Shown: one piece after another, positions 15,744-24,743 of the stretch
Layout of the letters: the number at the start of each line of letters is the position of its first letter
Numbering within the stretch: position 1 is the stretch's first letter
Assembly: GCA_000306725.1 (NCBI GenBank)
Contig: CP003083.1
Location: 434,001 to 498,000, forward strand
DNA: 64,000 bases
Reading direction: 5' to 3'
Source of the DNA: Methanolobus psychrophilus R15
Lineage (GTDB): Archaea; Halobacteriota; Methanosarcinia; Methanosarcinales; Methanosarcinaceae
The notes under the pieces: model-generated
Databases searched by the model: none
What the model was told of the DNA's origin: nothing
The model's input: only the letters and a program-made list of their open reading frames with translations
Program-made: the position numbers and the translations under genes

Positions 15744-15869
15744 ATGTTAGGCATAGACGACCCACAGATATGGATTGCATATTTGTTATGCTTCCTGAGT
15801 TCAATTGGATGTATTATCTACGGAATGATACACTGGAATGAGGGCGAAGAAAATGAGGGGGCCTGCTGA
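15744..15869 (+). CDS. Symporter small accessory protein (41 aa), cassette 1
   Basis: ATG 15744 after AAGGAGAC; it starts MLGIDDPQIWIAYLLCFLSS, has one hydrophobic helix with two Cys, and ends in an acidic tail WNEGEENEGAC. Its TGA overlaps the symporter ATG (TGATG), so the two are translationally coupled. Near-identical proteins precede the two following symporters. Families named symporter small accessory protein are known next to SSS transporters; the mechanism is not established. It probably assembles with, or stabilises, its own symporter. Confidence 0.8.
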   Translation: MLGIDDPQIWIAYLLCFLSSIGCIIYGMIHWNEGEENEGAC

Positions 15870-17494
15870 TGGCAGTCAGTACACCAATTCTCGGTATTGC
15901 AGTACTTATTTATCTACTGGTCATTTTCTATCTGGGATGGCTGGGTTATAAGCAAACAAAAAGTACCGAAGATTTCATGGTGGCTGGTAGAAAGGTTAAT
16001 CCATTAGTACTGGCCGTATCATATGGAGCTACTTTTATCAGTACCTCAGCAATAGTAGGATTCGGAGGATATGCCGGGGCTTTCGGCATGGGTGTGCTCT
16101 GGCTTGTATTCATGAACATCTTTGTAGGTATCTTCCTGGCTTTTGTCCTGTTTGGAAAAAGGACCAGGCGCCTGGGTGCGAACCTTGGTGCTGTGACTTT
16201 TCCTGAATTAATAGGAAGACGTTTCCAGTCCCGTTTCATCCAGGGTTTTTCAGGTATCCTGATTACACTATTCATGCCCCTTTATGCCGGAAGTGTACTC
16301 ATAGGCGGGGCCCGCTTCATGGAAACCGCATTAAATATCGATTATAACAGTGCGGTCCTTATACTTGCTGTAATTGTCGCCGCATACGTAATTACCGGAG
16401 GACTCATTGCAGTCATGTATACCGACGCCCTGCAGGGAGCGCTAATGTTTACCGGCATGGGGATCCTGCTTGTGCTTACTTATGCCAAGCTGGGCGGTGT
16501 GGTGGAATCTCACCAGGCACTCACCAACATGGCCCATCTTGTACCCGCGAACCTGGCTGCTGTGGGACACACCGGCTGGACATCCATGCCCTTGTTCGGT
16601 TCACCTACCTGGTGGACACTTGTTTCCACCATCGTGCTTGGGGTAGGAATTGGTGTCCTTGCCCAGCCACAGCTTGCGGTCAGGTTCATGACAGTAAAGA
16701 ATAACAGATCACTCAACAGAGCAGTGCTTTCAGGCGGACCCTTCATCCTCATGATGGCGGGTGTGGCATATGTTGTCGGAGCTCTCTCAAATGTATATTT
16801 CCTGGAAACCAGAGGTATAATATCACTTGATGCTGCCGGAGGGAACATTGATAAGATAATCCCGGAGTACATCAACAGCGCAATGCCTGATTATTTTGTC
16901 ATCTTCTTCCTGCTCACATTGCTTGCAGCTGCTATGTCCACTCTAAGCTCCCAGTTCCATACCATGGGTACTGCAATAGGGCATGACCTCTACCGGGAAT
17001 TCCTTATGAAAGGTAAGATCGGAAAAACCGTTACCGTCACCAAACTCGGAATTGCAGTAACAATCGTGATAAGCGTGATACTTGCATACATCCTTCCGTT
17101 TGGGATAATAGCAAGGGCAACTGCTATTTTCTTCGGGCTGTGCGCCGCAGCTTTCCTGCCTATGTATACAGGAGCCTTGTTCTGGAAGCGCATGACAAAG
17201 GAAGGAGCCATAGCAAGTCTTCTTGTAGGAACATTCACCAGCCTGTTCTGGCTTACATTCGTGCATGCAAAAGAGGCAAGTGCACTGGGTATAAGCAAAA
17301 TGCTCTTTGGTGTGGACACCATCCTGACAGGCACCTGGACTGTAGTTGACCCGATCCTCATAGCTACTCCGCTGGCCTTCCTGACAGCAATAGTTGTCAG
17401 CCTGATGACTGTTCCCAGTCCGCAGGAACATATTGACCTCTGCTTCAAGAGTTCAGTCACAAGCGAAATGCATAGCAATCCTGTGGAACTTTAA
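15869..17494 (+). CDS. SSS-family sodium:solute symporter, cassette 1
   Basis: 541 residues, about 13 membrane helices. SSS landmarks: GWLGYKQTKSTEDFMVAGRKV at the first loop, SYGATFISTSAIVGFGGYAG, and LLAAAMSTLSSQFHTMGTAIGHDLYREF around the Na+-binding helix 8. It closely resembles the symporters at 17840-20058 and 20431-22017, so this is the first of three tandem copies. The substrate is not deducible; methylated compounds, organic acids or osmolytes all fit this family and a methylotroph. A GNRA-loop hairpin follows the stop. Confidence 0.88.
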   Translation: MAVSTPILGIAVLIYLLVIFYLGWLGYKQTKSTEDFMVAGRKVNPLVLAVSYGATFISTSAIVGFGGYAGAFGMGVLWLVFMNIFVGIFLAFVLFGKRTRRLGANLGAVTFPELIGRRFQSRFIQGFSGILITLFMPLYAGSVLIGGARFMETALNIDYNSAVLILAVIVAAYVITGGLIAVMYTDALQGALMFTGMGILLVLTYAKLGGVVESHQALTNMAHLVPANLAAVGHTGWTSMPLFGSPTWWTLVSTIVLGVGIGVLAQPQLAVRFMTVKNNRSLNRAVLSGGPFILMMAGVAYVVGALSNVYFLETRGIISLDAAGGNIDKIIPEYINSAMPDYFVIFFLLTLLAAAMSTLSSQFHTMGTAIGHDLYREFLMKGKIGKTVTVTKLGIAVTIVISVILAYILPFGIIARATAIFFGLCAAAFLPMYTGALFWKRMTKEGAIASLLVGTFTSLFWLTFVHAKEASALGISKMLFGVDTILTGTWTVVDPILIATPLAFLTAIVVSLMTVPSPQEHIDLCFKSSVTSEMHSNPVEL

Positions 17495-17512
17495 TCCGAC
17501 CGTATGGTTTTT

Positions 17513-17530
17513 CTGGCAGGAGACTGCCAG
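17513..17530 (+). terminator. CTGGCAG-GAGA-CTGCCAG hairpin after cassette 1
   Basis: A 7-bp stem closed by a GAGA (GNRA) tetraloop, 18 bases after the stop. The same stem with a GAAA loop follows cassette 2 at the same relative place. It has little T-rich tail, so it may be an RNA stability or processing hairpin rather than a terminator. Confidence 0.5.
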
Positions 17531-17717
17531 ATGAATATTTTAGGGTTTATATTAGAGCCTCCCTGATAGAAACGGATTAGTCAACGCTATCTTCCCGGAA
17601 AACTACCGGCTTCTGCATGAGTAGTATTTGAATTCCAGGATAGGTTTAAATATTGATACATAGGAACACATAGCGCGATAACTATCATGATTGATTATTA
17701 ACAGAAGGAGAAGAAAA

Positions 17718-17840
17718 ATGCTTGGAATTGACGATCCGCAAATATGGCTTGCTTATGTTCTTTGTTTTTTAAGTGCTGTAGGTTGTATCATTTATGGTGC
17801 ACTGAAATGGAATGAGGGCGAAGGAGAGGAGGAGTGCTGA
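17718..17840 (+). CDS. Symporter small accessory protein (40 aa), cassette 2
   Basis: ATG 17718 after GAAGGAGAAG; starts MLGIDDPQIWLAYVLCFLSA and ends WNEGEGEEEC. One membrane helix and an acidic, Cys-ended tail. The stop overlaps the next ATG (TGATG). The DNA is almost identical to cassette 3's copy, pointing to recent duplication. Confidence 0.8.
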   Translation: MLGIDDPQIWLAYVLCFLSAVGCIIYGALKWNEGEGEEEC

Positions 17841-18586
17841 TGGCCGTCAGCACACCGGTGCTCGGTATTGTTGTCCTCGTCTACATGATGATCATTTTCT
17901 ATCTTGGATGGCTGGGCTATAAGAAAACGCAGCAGACTGAAGATTATATGGTGGGCGGCAGGAAAATGAACCCTTACATCCTGGCAGTCTCATACGGTGC
18001 CACCTTTATCAGCACATCTGCGATCGTCGGATTTGGCGGAGCTGCCGGTGCGCTTGGCATGGGTCTTGTCTGGCTTGCTTTTATGACGATCTTTGTAGGT
18101 GTATTCCTGGCTTTTGTTGTATTTGGAAAAAGAACCCGCCGCATAGGATTAAAACTCGGCGCTGTCACGTTTCCCGAACTTCTTGGAAGAAGATATCAGT
18201 CCCGTTTCATCCAGGGGTTCTCGGGAGCCCTTATTGGTATTTTCATGCCGCTCTATGCCGGAATAGTACTTATCGGAGGGGCAAGGTTCGTCGAAACCAC
18301 CCTCAATATAAATTATGATGTTGCGGTTCTCATCCTCACGGTGATAGTTGCTGCCTATGTAATAACGGGAGGCATCATCGCGGTCATGTACACAGACGCA
18401 TTCCAGGGTGCTCTCATGTTCCTTGGGATGGCGCTTCTTCTCACCCTTACTTATATTAAACTGGGCGGTGTTGTGGAAGCTCACCAGGCACTCACCAATA
18501 TGGCTTACTTGGTACCTGAAAGCCTGCGGGCAGGAGGGCATCTTGGATGGACAGTGAAGATTATATGGTGGGCGGCAGGAAAATGA
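17840..18586 (+). pseudogene. SSS symporter cassette 2, N-terminal fragment
   Basis: From ATG 17840 (a GTG at 17834 is in frame but lies inside the accessory gene) the frame encodes residues 1-238 of an SSS symporter nearly identical to cassette 3. Then, at base 18555, the sequence jumps back to the start of a 617-bp duplicated block and the frame ends in VKIIWWAAGK. With the duplication removed the gene would be one 533-residue protein ending at 20058. As written, only about the first six helices are made, and a symporter needs both inverted halves. Confidence 0.85.
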
Positions 18587-19171
18587 ACCCTTACATCCTG
18601 GCAGTCTCATACGGTGCCACCTTTATCAGCACATCTGCGATCGTCGGATTTGGCGGAGCTGCCGGTGCGCTTGGCATGGGTCTTGTCTGGCTTGCTTTTA
18701 TGACGATCTTTGTAGGTGTATTCCTGGCTTTTGTTGTATTTGGAAAAAGAACCCGCCGCATAGGATTAAAACTCGGCGCTGTCACGTTTCCCGAACTTCT
18801 TGGAAGAAGATATCAGTCCCGTTTCATCCAGGGGTTCTCGGGAGCCCTTATTGGTATTTTCATGCCGCTCTATGCCGGAATAGTACTTATCGGAGGGGCA
18901 AGGTTCGTCGAAACCACCCTCAATATAAATTATGATGTTGCGGTTCTCATCCTCACGGTGATAGTTGCTGCCTATGTAATAACGGGAGGCATCATCGCGG
19001 TCATGTACACAGACGCATTCCAGGGTGCTCTCATGTTCCTTGGGATGGCGCTTCTTCTCACCCTTACTTATATTAAACTGGGCGGTGTTGTGGAAGCTCA
19101 CCAGGCACTCACCAATATGGCTTACTTGGTACCTGAAAGCCTGCGGGCAGGAGGGCATCTTGGATGGACAG
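17938..19171. repeat. 617-bp perfect tandem duplication inside symporter cassette 2
   Basis: Bases 17938-18554 recur at 18555-19171. I compared the two blocks line by line and found no difference. The length is 2 modulo 3, so the gene is frameshifted. Identity means the event is recent, or an assembly artefact caused by the neighbouring near-identical cassettes. Homologous recombination between the two copies would restore the intact gene exactly. Confidence 0.9.
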
Positions 19172-20058
19172 CCATGCCAGAGTTAGGATCACCCATATGG
19201 TGGAACCTTGTATCCACATTGATCCTGGGTGTGGGCATCGGCGTCCTTGCCCAGCCCCAGCTTGCGGTCAGGTTCATGACAGTGAAAGATGACAAAGCCC
19301 TGAACAGGGCAGTAATGGTCGGAGGACCGTTCATCCTCATGATGACAGGAGTTGCCTTCACGGTGGGGGCACTCTCGAATGTATATTTCTTTGATAAGCT
19401 TGGGATGATATCTGTGGTAGCGGCCGGGGGAAACACAGACCTTATCATACCCCAATATATCAACAGCGCAATGCCTGATGTTTTCGTTGTCCTTTTCATG
19501 CTGACTCTGCTGGCTGCAGCAATGTCAACATTGAGCGCCCAGTTCCATACAATGGGAACTGCTATAGGACATGACTTCTACCGCGAGTTCCTTAAAAAGG
19601 GAGAACTTGGACAAACGGTCAATATCACCAGAATGTCAATAGCATTTACGATCCTGGTCAGCGTTGTGCTCGCATACATCCTGCCGATAAGTATTATTGC
19701 AACTGCTACAGCTGTTTTCTTCGGTCTTTGCGCATCCTCCTTCCTGCCCATGTACATAGGAGCCCTCTTCTGGAAACGCATGACAAGGAAAGGAGCGATA
19801 GCAAGCATGCTTGTAGGAGCTTTCACCAGCCTTTTCTGGCTTATATTCGTGCATGCAAAAGAGGCAAGTGCACTGGGTATAAGCAAAATGCTCTTTGGTG
19901 TGGACACCATCCTGACAGGTACCTGGACGGTCATTGACCCGATCATCGTAGCCACCCCACTGGCCTTCCTGACTGCGATAGTTGTCAGCCTGATGACAAA
20001 GCCGGATTCTCAGGAACACATTGATCGCTGTTTTGGGATCTCAACTGCAACCGATTAA
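18547..20058 (+). pseudogene. SSS symporter cassette 2, C-terminal fragment including the second repeat copy
   Basis: The frame opens at ATG 18547 as MDSEDYMVGGRKMNP, lacks the true first helix, and runs to TAA 20058. It covers residues 34-533 of the normal protein, including the Na+-site helix (LLAAAMSTLSAQFHTMGTAIGHD). No ribosome site suits this start. Without the first helix and the coupling to the accessory ORF it is unlikely to give a normal transporter. The fragment at 17840-18586 is the other half. Confidence 0.8.
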
Positions 20059-20105
20059 GATTGCAGCCTTTTAACGTGCCTTTTTTGGCTCGATTGTCAA
20101 TCCTT

Positions 20106-20123
20106 CTGGCAGGAAACTGCCAG
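20106..20123 (+). terminator. CTGGCAG-GAAA-CTGCCAG hairpin after cassette 2
   Basis: The same 7-bp stem as after cassette 1, with the tetraloop changed from GAGA to GAAA, both GNRA. The stem is retained while flanking sequence differs. Confidence 0.5.
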
Positions 20124-20252
20124 AGGGGAATTTCCAGCCCATACATTATGACCTGTTCCCTGCAGTCAAATTCATCTTTGCTTCTACTGTTTATTCTCCT
20201 CATATCCTGCAAGTGATACCTGAATATTTTGGATAGATTTATATAGTGACAC

Positions 20253-20269
20253 GTGCTAACATTTAGCAC
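20253..20269. promoter_or_regulatory. Inverted repeat GTGCTAA-CAT-TTAGCAC before cassette 3
   Basis: A perfect 7-bp inverted repeat with 3-base spacer just downstream of a TATA-like TTATATAG (20239-20246) and 40 bases before the accessory gene. The half-site GTGCTAACA also occurs before cassette 1 near 15706. It fits an operator at the transcription start. Confidence 0.4.
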
Positions 20270-20308
20270 TGTCATATCATAATTTATTATTAAAAAAGGA
20301 GAAGAAAA

Positions 20309-20431
20309 ATGCTTGGAATCGACGATCCGCAAATATGGCTTGCTTATGTTCTTTGTTTTTTAAGTGCTATAGGTTGTATCATTTATGGTGCACTGAACTG
20401 GAATGAGGGCGAAGAAGAGGAGGCCTGCTGA
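20309..20431 (+). CDS. Symporter small accessory protein (40 aa), cassette 3
   Basis: ATG 20309 after AAAGGAGAAG; MLGIDDPQIWLAYVLCFLSA, then IGCIIYGALNWNEGEEEEAC. Same single helix, two Cys and acidic tail as the other two copies. TGATG overlap with the symporter. Confidence 0.8.
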   Translation: MLGIDDPQIWLAYVLCFLSAIGCIIYGALNWNEGEEEEAC

Positions 20432-22017
20432 TGGCTGTCAGTACACCAATTCTCGGTATTGCAGTACTTATTTATCTAATGGTCATTTTCTATCTTGGAT
20501 GGCTGGGCTATAAGAAAACGCAGCAGACTGAAGATTATATGGTGGGCGGCAGGAAGATGCATCCATATGTCCTGGCCATCTCATATGGAGCCACCTTTAT
20601 CAGCACATCTGCGATCGTCGGATTCGGTGGAGCTGCCGGTGCACTTGGCATGGGTCTTCTCTGGCTTGCTGTCATGAATATCATTGTCGGCATCTTCCTG
20701 GCTTTTGTCATATTTGGGAAAAAGACCCGCCGCATAGGATTAAAACTCGGCGCAGTCACGTTTCCTGAACTTCTTGGAAGAAGATATCAGTCCCGTTTCA
20801 TCCAGGGGTTCTCGGGAGCCCTTATTGGTATTTTCATGCCGCTCTATGCCGGAATAGTACTTATCGGAGGAGCAAGGTTCGTCGAAACCACCCTCAATGT
20901 AAATTATGATGTTGCTGTTCTCATCCTCACAGTGATAGTTGCTGCCTATGTCATCACGGGAGGCATCATCGCTGTCATGTACACAGACGCACTTCAGGGC
21001 GCTCTCATGTTCCTTGGGATGGCATTCCTGCTAGCTTTCACTTATATTAAACTGGGAGGTGTTGTGGAAGCTCACCAGGCACTCACCAATATGGCTTACC
21101 TGGTACCTGAAAGCCTGCGGGCAGGAGGGCATCTTGGATGGACAGCTATGCCTGAATTCGGATCACCCATATGGTGGAATCTTGTGTCGACACTTGTACT
21201 TGGTGTAGGTATTGGAGTGCTTGCCCAGCCTCAGCTTGCGGTCAGGTTCATGACAGTGAAAGACGACAAAGCCCTGAACAGGGCAGTACTGGTCGGCGGA
21301 CCCTTTATCCTTATGATGACAGGTGTGGCCTTCACGGTGGGGGCACTCTCGAATGTATATTTCTTCGATAAACTTGGGGTGATATCGGTGGTAGCCGCCA
21401 GTGGGAACACAGACCTCATAATACCCCAGTATATCAACAGCGCAATGCCCAATATTTTCGTTGTCCTTTTCATGCTGACTCTGCTGGCTGCAGCCATGTC
21501 TACGATGAGTTCACAGTTCCATACAATGGGAACTGCGATAGGACATGATTTTTACAGGGAGTACGTCAAGAAAGGGGAACTGGGACAAGCCATCAACGTC
21601 ACCAAAATAGCAATACCGGTTACTATCCTTATCAGTGTTGTGCTCGCGTACATCCTGCCGATAAGCATTATTGCAACTGCAACGGCTATTTTCTTTGGCC
21701 TTTGTGCAGCCTCCTTCCTGCCGATGTATACAGGCGCCCTCTTCTGGAAACGCATGACCAGAGAAGGGGCGATAGCAAGCATGCTGGTGGGAGCTTTCAG
21801 CAGCCTTTTCTGGCTTTTGTTCGTACATGCCAAAGAGGCTGTGCCCTTTGGCCTCAGCCAGGCCATCTTTGGAAAGGCAACACTCCTGAGCGGAACATGG
21901 ACAGTCGTCGATCCGATAATAATTGCCACACCTCTGGCCTTCCTGACAGCTATCATTGTCAGCCTGCTGACAAAACCAATTTCTCAGGAACATCTGGAAA
22001 AATGCTTTGATAAATAA
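20431..22017 (+). CDS. SSS-family sodium:solute symporter, cassette 3
   Basis: 528 residues, intact, about 13 helices. It has GWLGYKKTQQTEDYMVGGRKM, SYGATFISTSAIVGFGGAAG and LLAAAMSTMSSQFHTMGTAIGHDF. Between residues 60 and 250 it is nearly identical at the DNA level to cassette 2, then diverges more in the last 100 residues, as after gene conversion. It ends with a strong terminator. With cassette 2 broken, this and cassette 1 would be the working copies. The substrate is unknown. Confidence 0.88.
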   Translation: MAVSTPILGIAVLIYLMVIFYLGWLGYKKTQQTEDYMVGGRKMHPYVLAISYGATFISTSAIVGFGGAAGALGMGLLWLAVMNIIVGIFLAFVIFGKKTRRIGLKLGAVTFPELLGRRYQSRFIQGFSGALIGIFMPLYAGIVLIGGARFVETTLNVNYDVAVLILTVIVAAYVITGGIIAVMYTDALQGALMFLGMAFLLAFTYIKLGGVVEAHQALTNMAYLVPESLRAGGHLGWTAMPEFGSPIWWNLVSTLVLGVGIGVLAQPQLAVRFMTVKDDKALNRAVLVGGPFILMMTGVAFTVGALSNVYFFDKLGVISVVAASGNTDLIIPQYINSAMPNIFVVLFMLTLLAAAMSTMSSQFHTMGTAIGHDFYREYVKKGELGQAINVTKIAIPVTILISVVLAYILPISIIATATAIFFGLCAASFLPMYTGALFWKRMTREGAIASMLVGAFSSLFWLLFVHAKEAVPFGLSQAIFGKATLLSGTWTVVDPIIIATPLAFLTAIIVSLLTKPISQEHLEKCFDK

Positions 22018-22059
22018 GAAAAAGATAAAAAGTCAGAAGCTCAGATGCAGCCAAAAAAC

Positions 22060-22092
22060 GTGGACAAATAGTAATGTCCACATTTCTTTTTT
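22060..22092 (+). terminator. Hairpin terminator after cassette 3
   Basis: GTGGAC (22060-22065) pairs with GTCCAC (22076-22081), then ATTTCTTTTTT. The A run just before the stem would make it work in both directions. Confidence 0.7.
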
Positions 22093-22211
22093 AGAATGAC
22101 TGTCACTTGTGTGTTTCCTGAAGTTTCTTCACAAGGTTAAAAATGTTTCTCAGCATCTTCTGCAGGTTTGCTTTTTCCATATGGCAGTCCGGAAAAGCGA
22201 ATAATCAGAGA

Positions 22212-22279
22212 AAGGCAAAAGTCGTATGACGAGAACTAGAGGGGATATGTATTTTATAATTATAATCGACTTTTGCCTT
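22212..22279. repeat. Perfect 13-bp inverted repeat with 42-base spacer
   Basis: AAGGCAAAAGTCG (22212-22224) and CGACTTTTGCCTT (22267-22279). The spacer contains an AT-rich TATTTTATAATTATAAT box. It lies in the convergent gap 22018-22356, which holds no gene. It might be a small RNA, a MITE-like relic or a bidirectional transcript end. Confidence 0.55.
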
Positions 22280-22356
22280 AACTCTCTTCGACATACAGAA
22301 ATATAAACCTAACCATAGTAAAGGCGAAAATGCAGCCAAAGCATGCAATTCATAGC

Positions 22357-23049
22357 CTACATTTCTATATAGTCATTTACCTCAAGAATGACGACATTGG
22401 TACCTGATGCCTTTTTTACATGGAATGCAAAAATATAGGGATCCTGGGAGATACGCTCGTAGGTGTTATAATGCATGGGTATTGCAATTTTCGGGCGCAA
22501 CATACCAACTGCAAGAGCAGCAGCATAAGCATCCATTGTATATCGGCCTCCAATTGGGATTATTGCAACATCGGGTTTATACACATCCCCTATCATCTCC
22601 ATGTCCCTGAACAGCCCAGTGTCACCGGCATGGTAAATACAGACATCTCCTGCATGAATGATAAAGCCTGCAGCCCTTCCACCATCAAAGGAATGACCAG
22701 ACTCATCTATAGAAGAGGAATGGCAGGCATCGGTCATTGTAAGTGCAATATCCCCCAGTGTTATAGAGCCACCGATGTTCATTCCTTCTGTGAGGACACC
22801 CCTGGACCGGAGATACTGTGAAAGTTCATGGATACAGGCCACCCTGCATCCTGTTCGTCGTGCTATCCCGACAGTATCACCCAGATGATCGAAATGTCCG
22901 TGGGTGACTGCGATGAAGTCTGGCTCCACTTCTGTGGAACGGACAGTTGCCGCAGGATTACTGTCAAGGAAAGGATCTATCAGCAGCCTGTATTTTGAGC
23001 GTACCTCAAAACAGGAATGACCAAGCCATGTCAGTCTGACATTATTCAT
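22357..23049 (-). CDS. UPF0173-type metal-dependent hydrolase (metallo-beta-lactamase fold)
   Basis: 230 residues. Starts RLTWLGHSCFEV, typical of this family, and carries the metal motif THGHFDHLGD, HAGDTGLF for the bridging Asp, and PIGGRYTMD and PMHYNTY further on. Cytoplasmic hydrolase of unknown substrate. Its promoter side now borders an insertion sequence (left end at 23093), so its start region may have been altered. Confidence 0.88.
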   Translation of the reverse strand: MNNVRLTWLGHSCFEVRSKYRLLIDPFLDSNPAATVRSTEVEPDFIAVTHGHFDHLGDTVGIARRTGCRVACIHELSQYLRSRGVLTEGMNIGGSITLGDIALTMTDACHSSSIDESGHSFDGGRAAGFIIHAGDVCIYHAGDTGLFRDMEMIGDVYKPDVAIIPIGGRYTMDAYAAALAVGMLRPKIAIPMHYNTYERISQDPYIFAFHVKKASGTNVVILEVNDYIEM

Positions 23050-23092
23050 GAGCAGATTGTGGCTTTCATCCGACTAATAATTTGTCATATAA

Positions 23093-24697
23093 CCCAACTT
23101 TGACAGTCAAAAGTAATAATAGTGTTCTTAGTCTTGATGTATTCGACCAAAAATGCAACAAAAACTAAGAACATACGAGATTATTCCTAATGAGAATATA
23201 TGCTTTCCTATCGGAACTATCCTGGCTGTAGAACAACTTTATGATGTACTTGACTTTTCCACTGTTTTTGGCAAACACAAAAAGAATGGATTTGACATCA
23301 ACTACCTGCTGAAAGCTCTTGTAAGCTACAAGCTTACAGATAATTTCAGCATAAGTAAAGCTCATGATTGGATCAACCGTGATGAGGTACTTGAGATCTT
23401 CAATCTTGAAGAATTCAGTGAACGAACACTTTACAGGATTCTTGAAACCCTGGGAAATAATCGTGAAACGATTATTTCCGATATCCAGGACAGATTGTTT
23501 GGCAGATACGATTTCGAACATACTAACATCAACATGGACTGGACAAGTATTGTCCTGCACGGTGATAAATCGCCATTGGGTAAATATGGTTATAGTCGTG
23601 ACCATAGGCCGGATAAGAAACAGATAACTTTAGGCATAGCAGAACTTGCTGATCCTATCAATGTGCCAATTGGCATCACAGTAGAACAAGGAAATCTACA
23701 TGATCAAAAGCACTTCAGGAAAACGTATCAACAGGTTAACAAGAGGTTGAAGCAGGGATCACTTGTTGTTTTCGATAAAGGAGCTCATAGTACAGAGAAC
23801 ACTGCCATGATAAGGGCAGATGATATGCAGTATCTGACTGCAAGAAAGCTCAATAAGAGCGATGACAAGATAATTGCAAACTTCGGGAACTATTCTCTTG
23901 AGATCGTTGATTCAGAAGATGGTATCTATGGCCTGAAAATCGTTAAACCAAGTAGTGTCAACTACTTCTACTTCTCTGAAAAGCTCAAGAAGGAGCAACT
24001 TGAATCAAGAGCCAGGAAGATCATGAGGCAGATCCAGGAAGCAAAAGAGATACAAGAATCTATTGACAAAAACAAAAAGCTGCCTAAAAAGTTCAGGATT
24101 AACAATGTCCTTGTTGATGTCGTTTATTCTCTGCAGACAAAACTGACGGATATTGATGAAGAAGAAGCTATCAAACTTCTTGAGGAACATTTGATAACAG
24201 GCAGAGAAGGATTTTTCTGTCTGAAATCGAGTAAGAATTTGACACTAAAACAGGCTCTTCAAACATACAGGAAAAAGGATTCTATCGAGAAGATCATCAA
24301 TTCTCTCAAGAATGAGATTGAGATAAAACCGTTGAGAGTGTGGTCCGATGCTAGTGTTTATGGAGCTATTATTATTGGGTTCATTGCACAGTTGTTCATA
24401 TCGCTGATGCGATATGAGTTCAATGAACTCAAGCATAAGTCCACAAAGTTCATCAAAAAAAGCTTATTGAATTTGACAGTTACCGTAGATTTCCTGAAAG
24501 ATCGGTCGAAAAAGTACATTTACGCCAATTTTGATGCCATAAATACACTGATTTTAAGGCAAAAATGGGCAAAATCGTAGAATTTTGCATGAAATTGTTT
24601 AAACTGTCAAATAGGTTTTCCTGACAAAAAAAAGAAAATTCTAGGTCCGAAGAGAAGACATTCTCTTCATCAAGGAGTGAAAACTGTCAAACTTGGG
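23093..24697. mobile_element. Complete IS1634-type insertion sequence, 1605 bp
   Basis: Terminal inverted repeats CCCAACTTTGACAGT (23093-23107) and ACTGTCAAACTTGGG (24683-24697) match at 14 of 15 positions. A direct repeat ATATAA flanks both ends (23087-23092 and 24698-24703), a 6-bp target duplication, so the element arrived by transposition and is intact. A second partial copy of the end, ACTGTCAAA, sits at 24603-24611. It carries one transposase and lies between the divergent genes at 22357 and 24744, in what was their shared promoter region. Confidence 0.9.
23153..24580 (+). CDS. DDE transposase, IS1634/IS4 superfamily
   Basis: 475 residues. N-terminal region with FDINYLLKALVSYKLTDNFSISKA, a central RNase H-like domain with the first Asp in NMDWTSIVLHG, Y-rich GKYGYSRDHRPDKKQITLG, the second Asp in VVFDKGAHS, an insertion rich in Lys/Glu, and a C-terminal REGFFCLKSS that may hold the catalytic Glu. 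No frame disruption, so it is probably active. The next part, ALIIGFIAQLF-like (AIIIGFIAQLFISLMRYE), is usual near the family's C-terminus. Confidence 0.9.
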   Translation: MQQKLRTYEIIPNENICFPIGTILAVEQLYDVLDFSTVFGKHKKNGFDINYLLKALVSYKLTDNFSISKAHDWINRDEVLEIFNLEEFSERTLYRILETLGNNRETIISDIQDRLFGRYDFEHTNINMDWTSIVLHGDKSPLGKYGYSRDHRPDKKQITLGIAELADPINVPIGITVEQGNLHDQKHFRKTYQQVNKRLKQGSLVVFDKGAHSTENTAMIRADDMQYLTARKLNKSDDKIIANFGNYSLEIVDSEDGIYGLKIVKPSSVNYFYFSEKLKKEQLESRARKIMRQIQEAKEIQESIDKNKKLPKKFRINNVLVDVVYSLQTKLTDIDEEEAIKLLEEHLITGREGFFCLKSSKNLTLKQALQTYRKKDSIEKIINSLKNEIEIKPLRVWSDASVYGAIIIGFIAQLFISLMRYEFNELKHKSTKFIKKSLLNLTVTVDFLKDRSKKYIYANFDAINTLILRQKWAKS

Positions 24698-24743
24698 ATA
24701 TAAGAATGGTTATATCCATATAAGAAAATACATAAACAGACCT

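Noticed and set aside
24693-24743. Upstream extension of the DUF2117 gene to 24693
   Set aside because: It reads through the right end of the insertion sequence and its target duplication.
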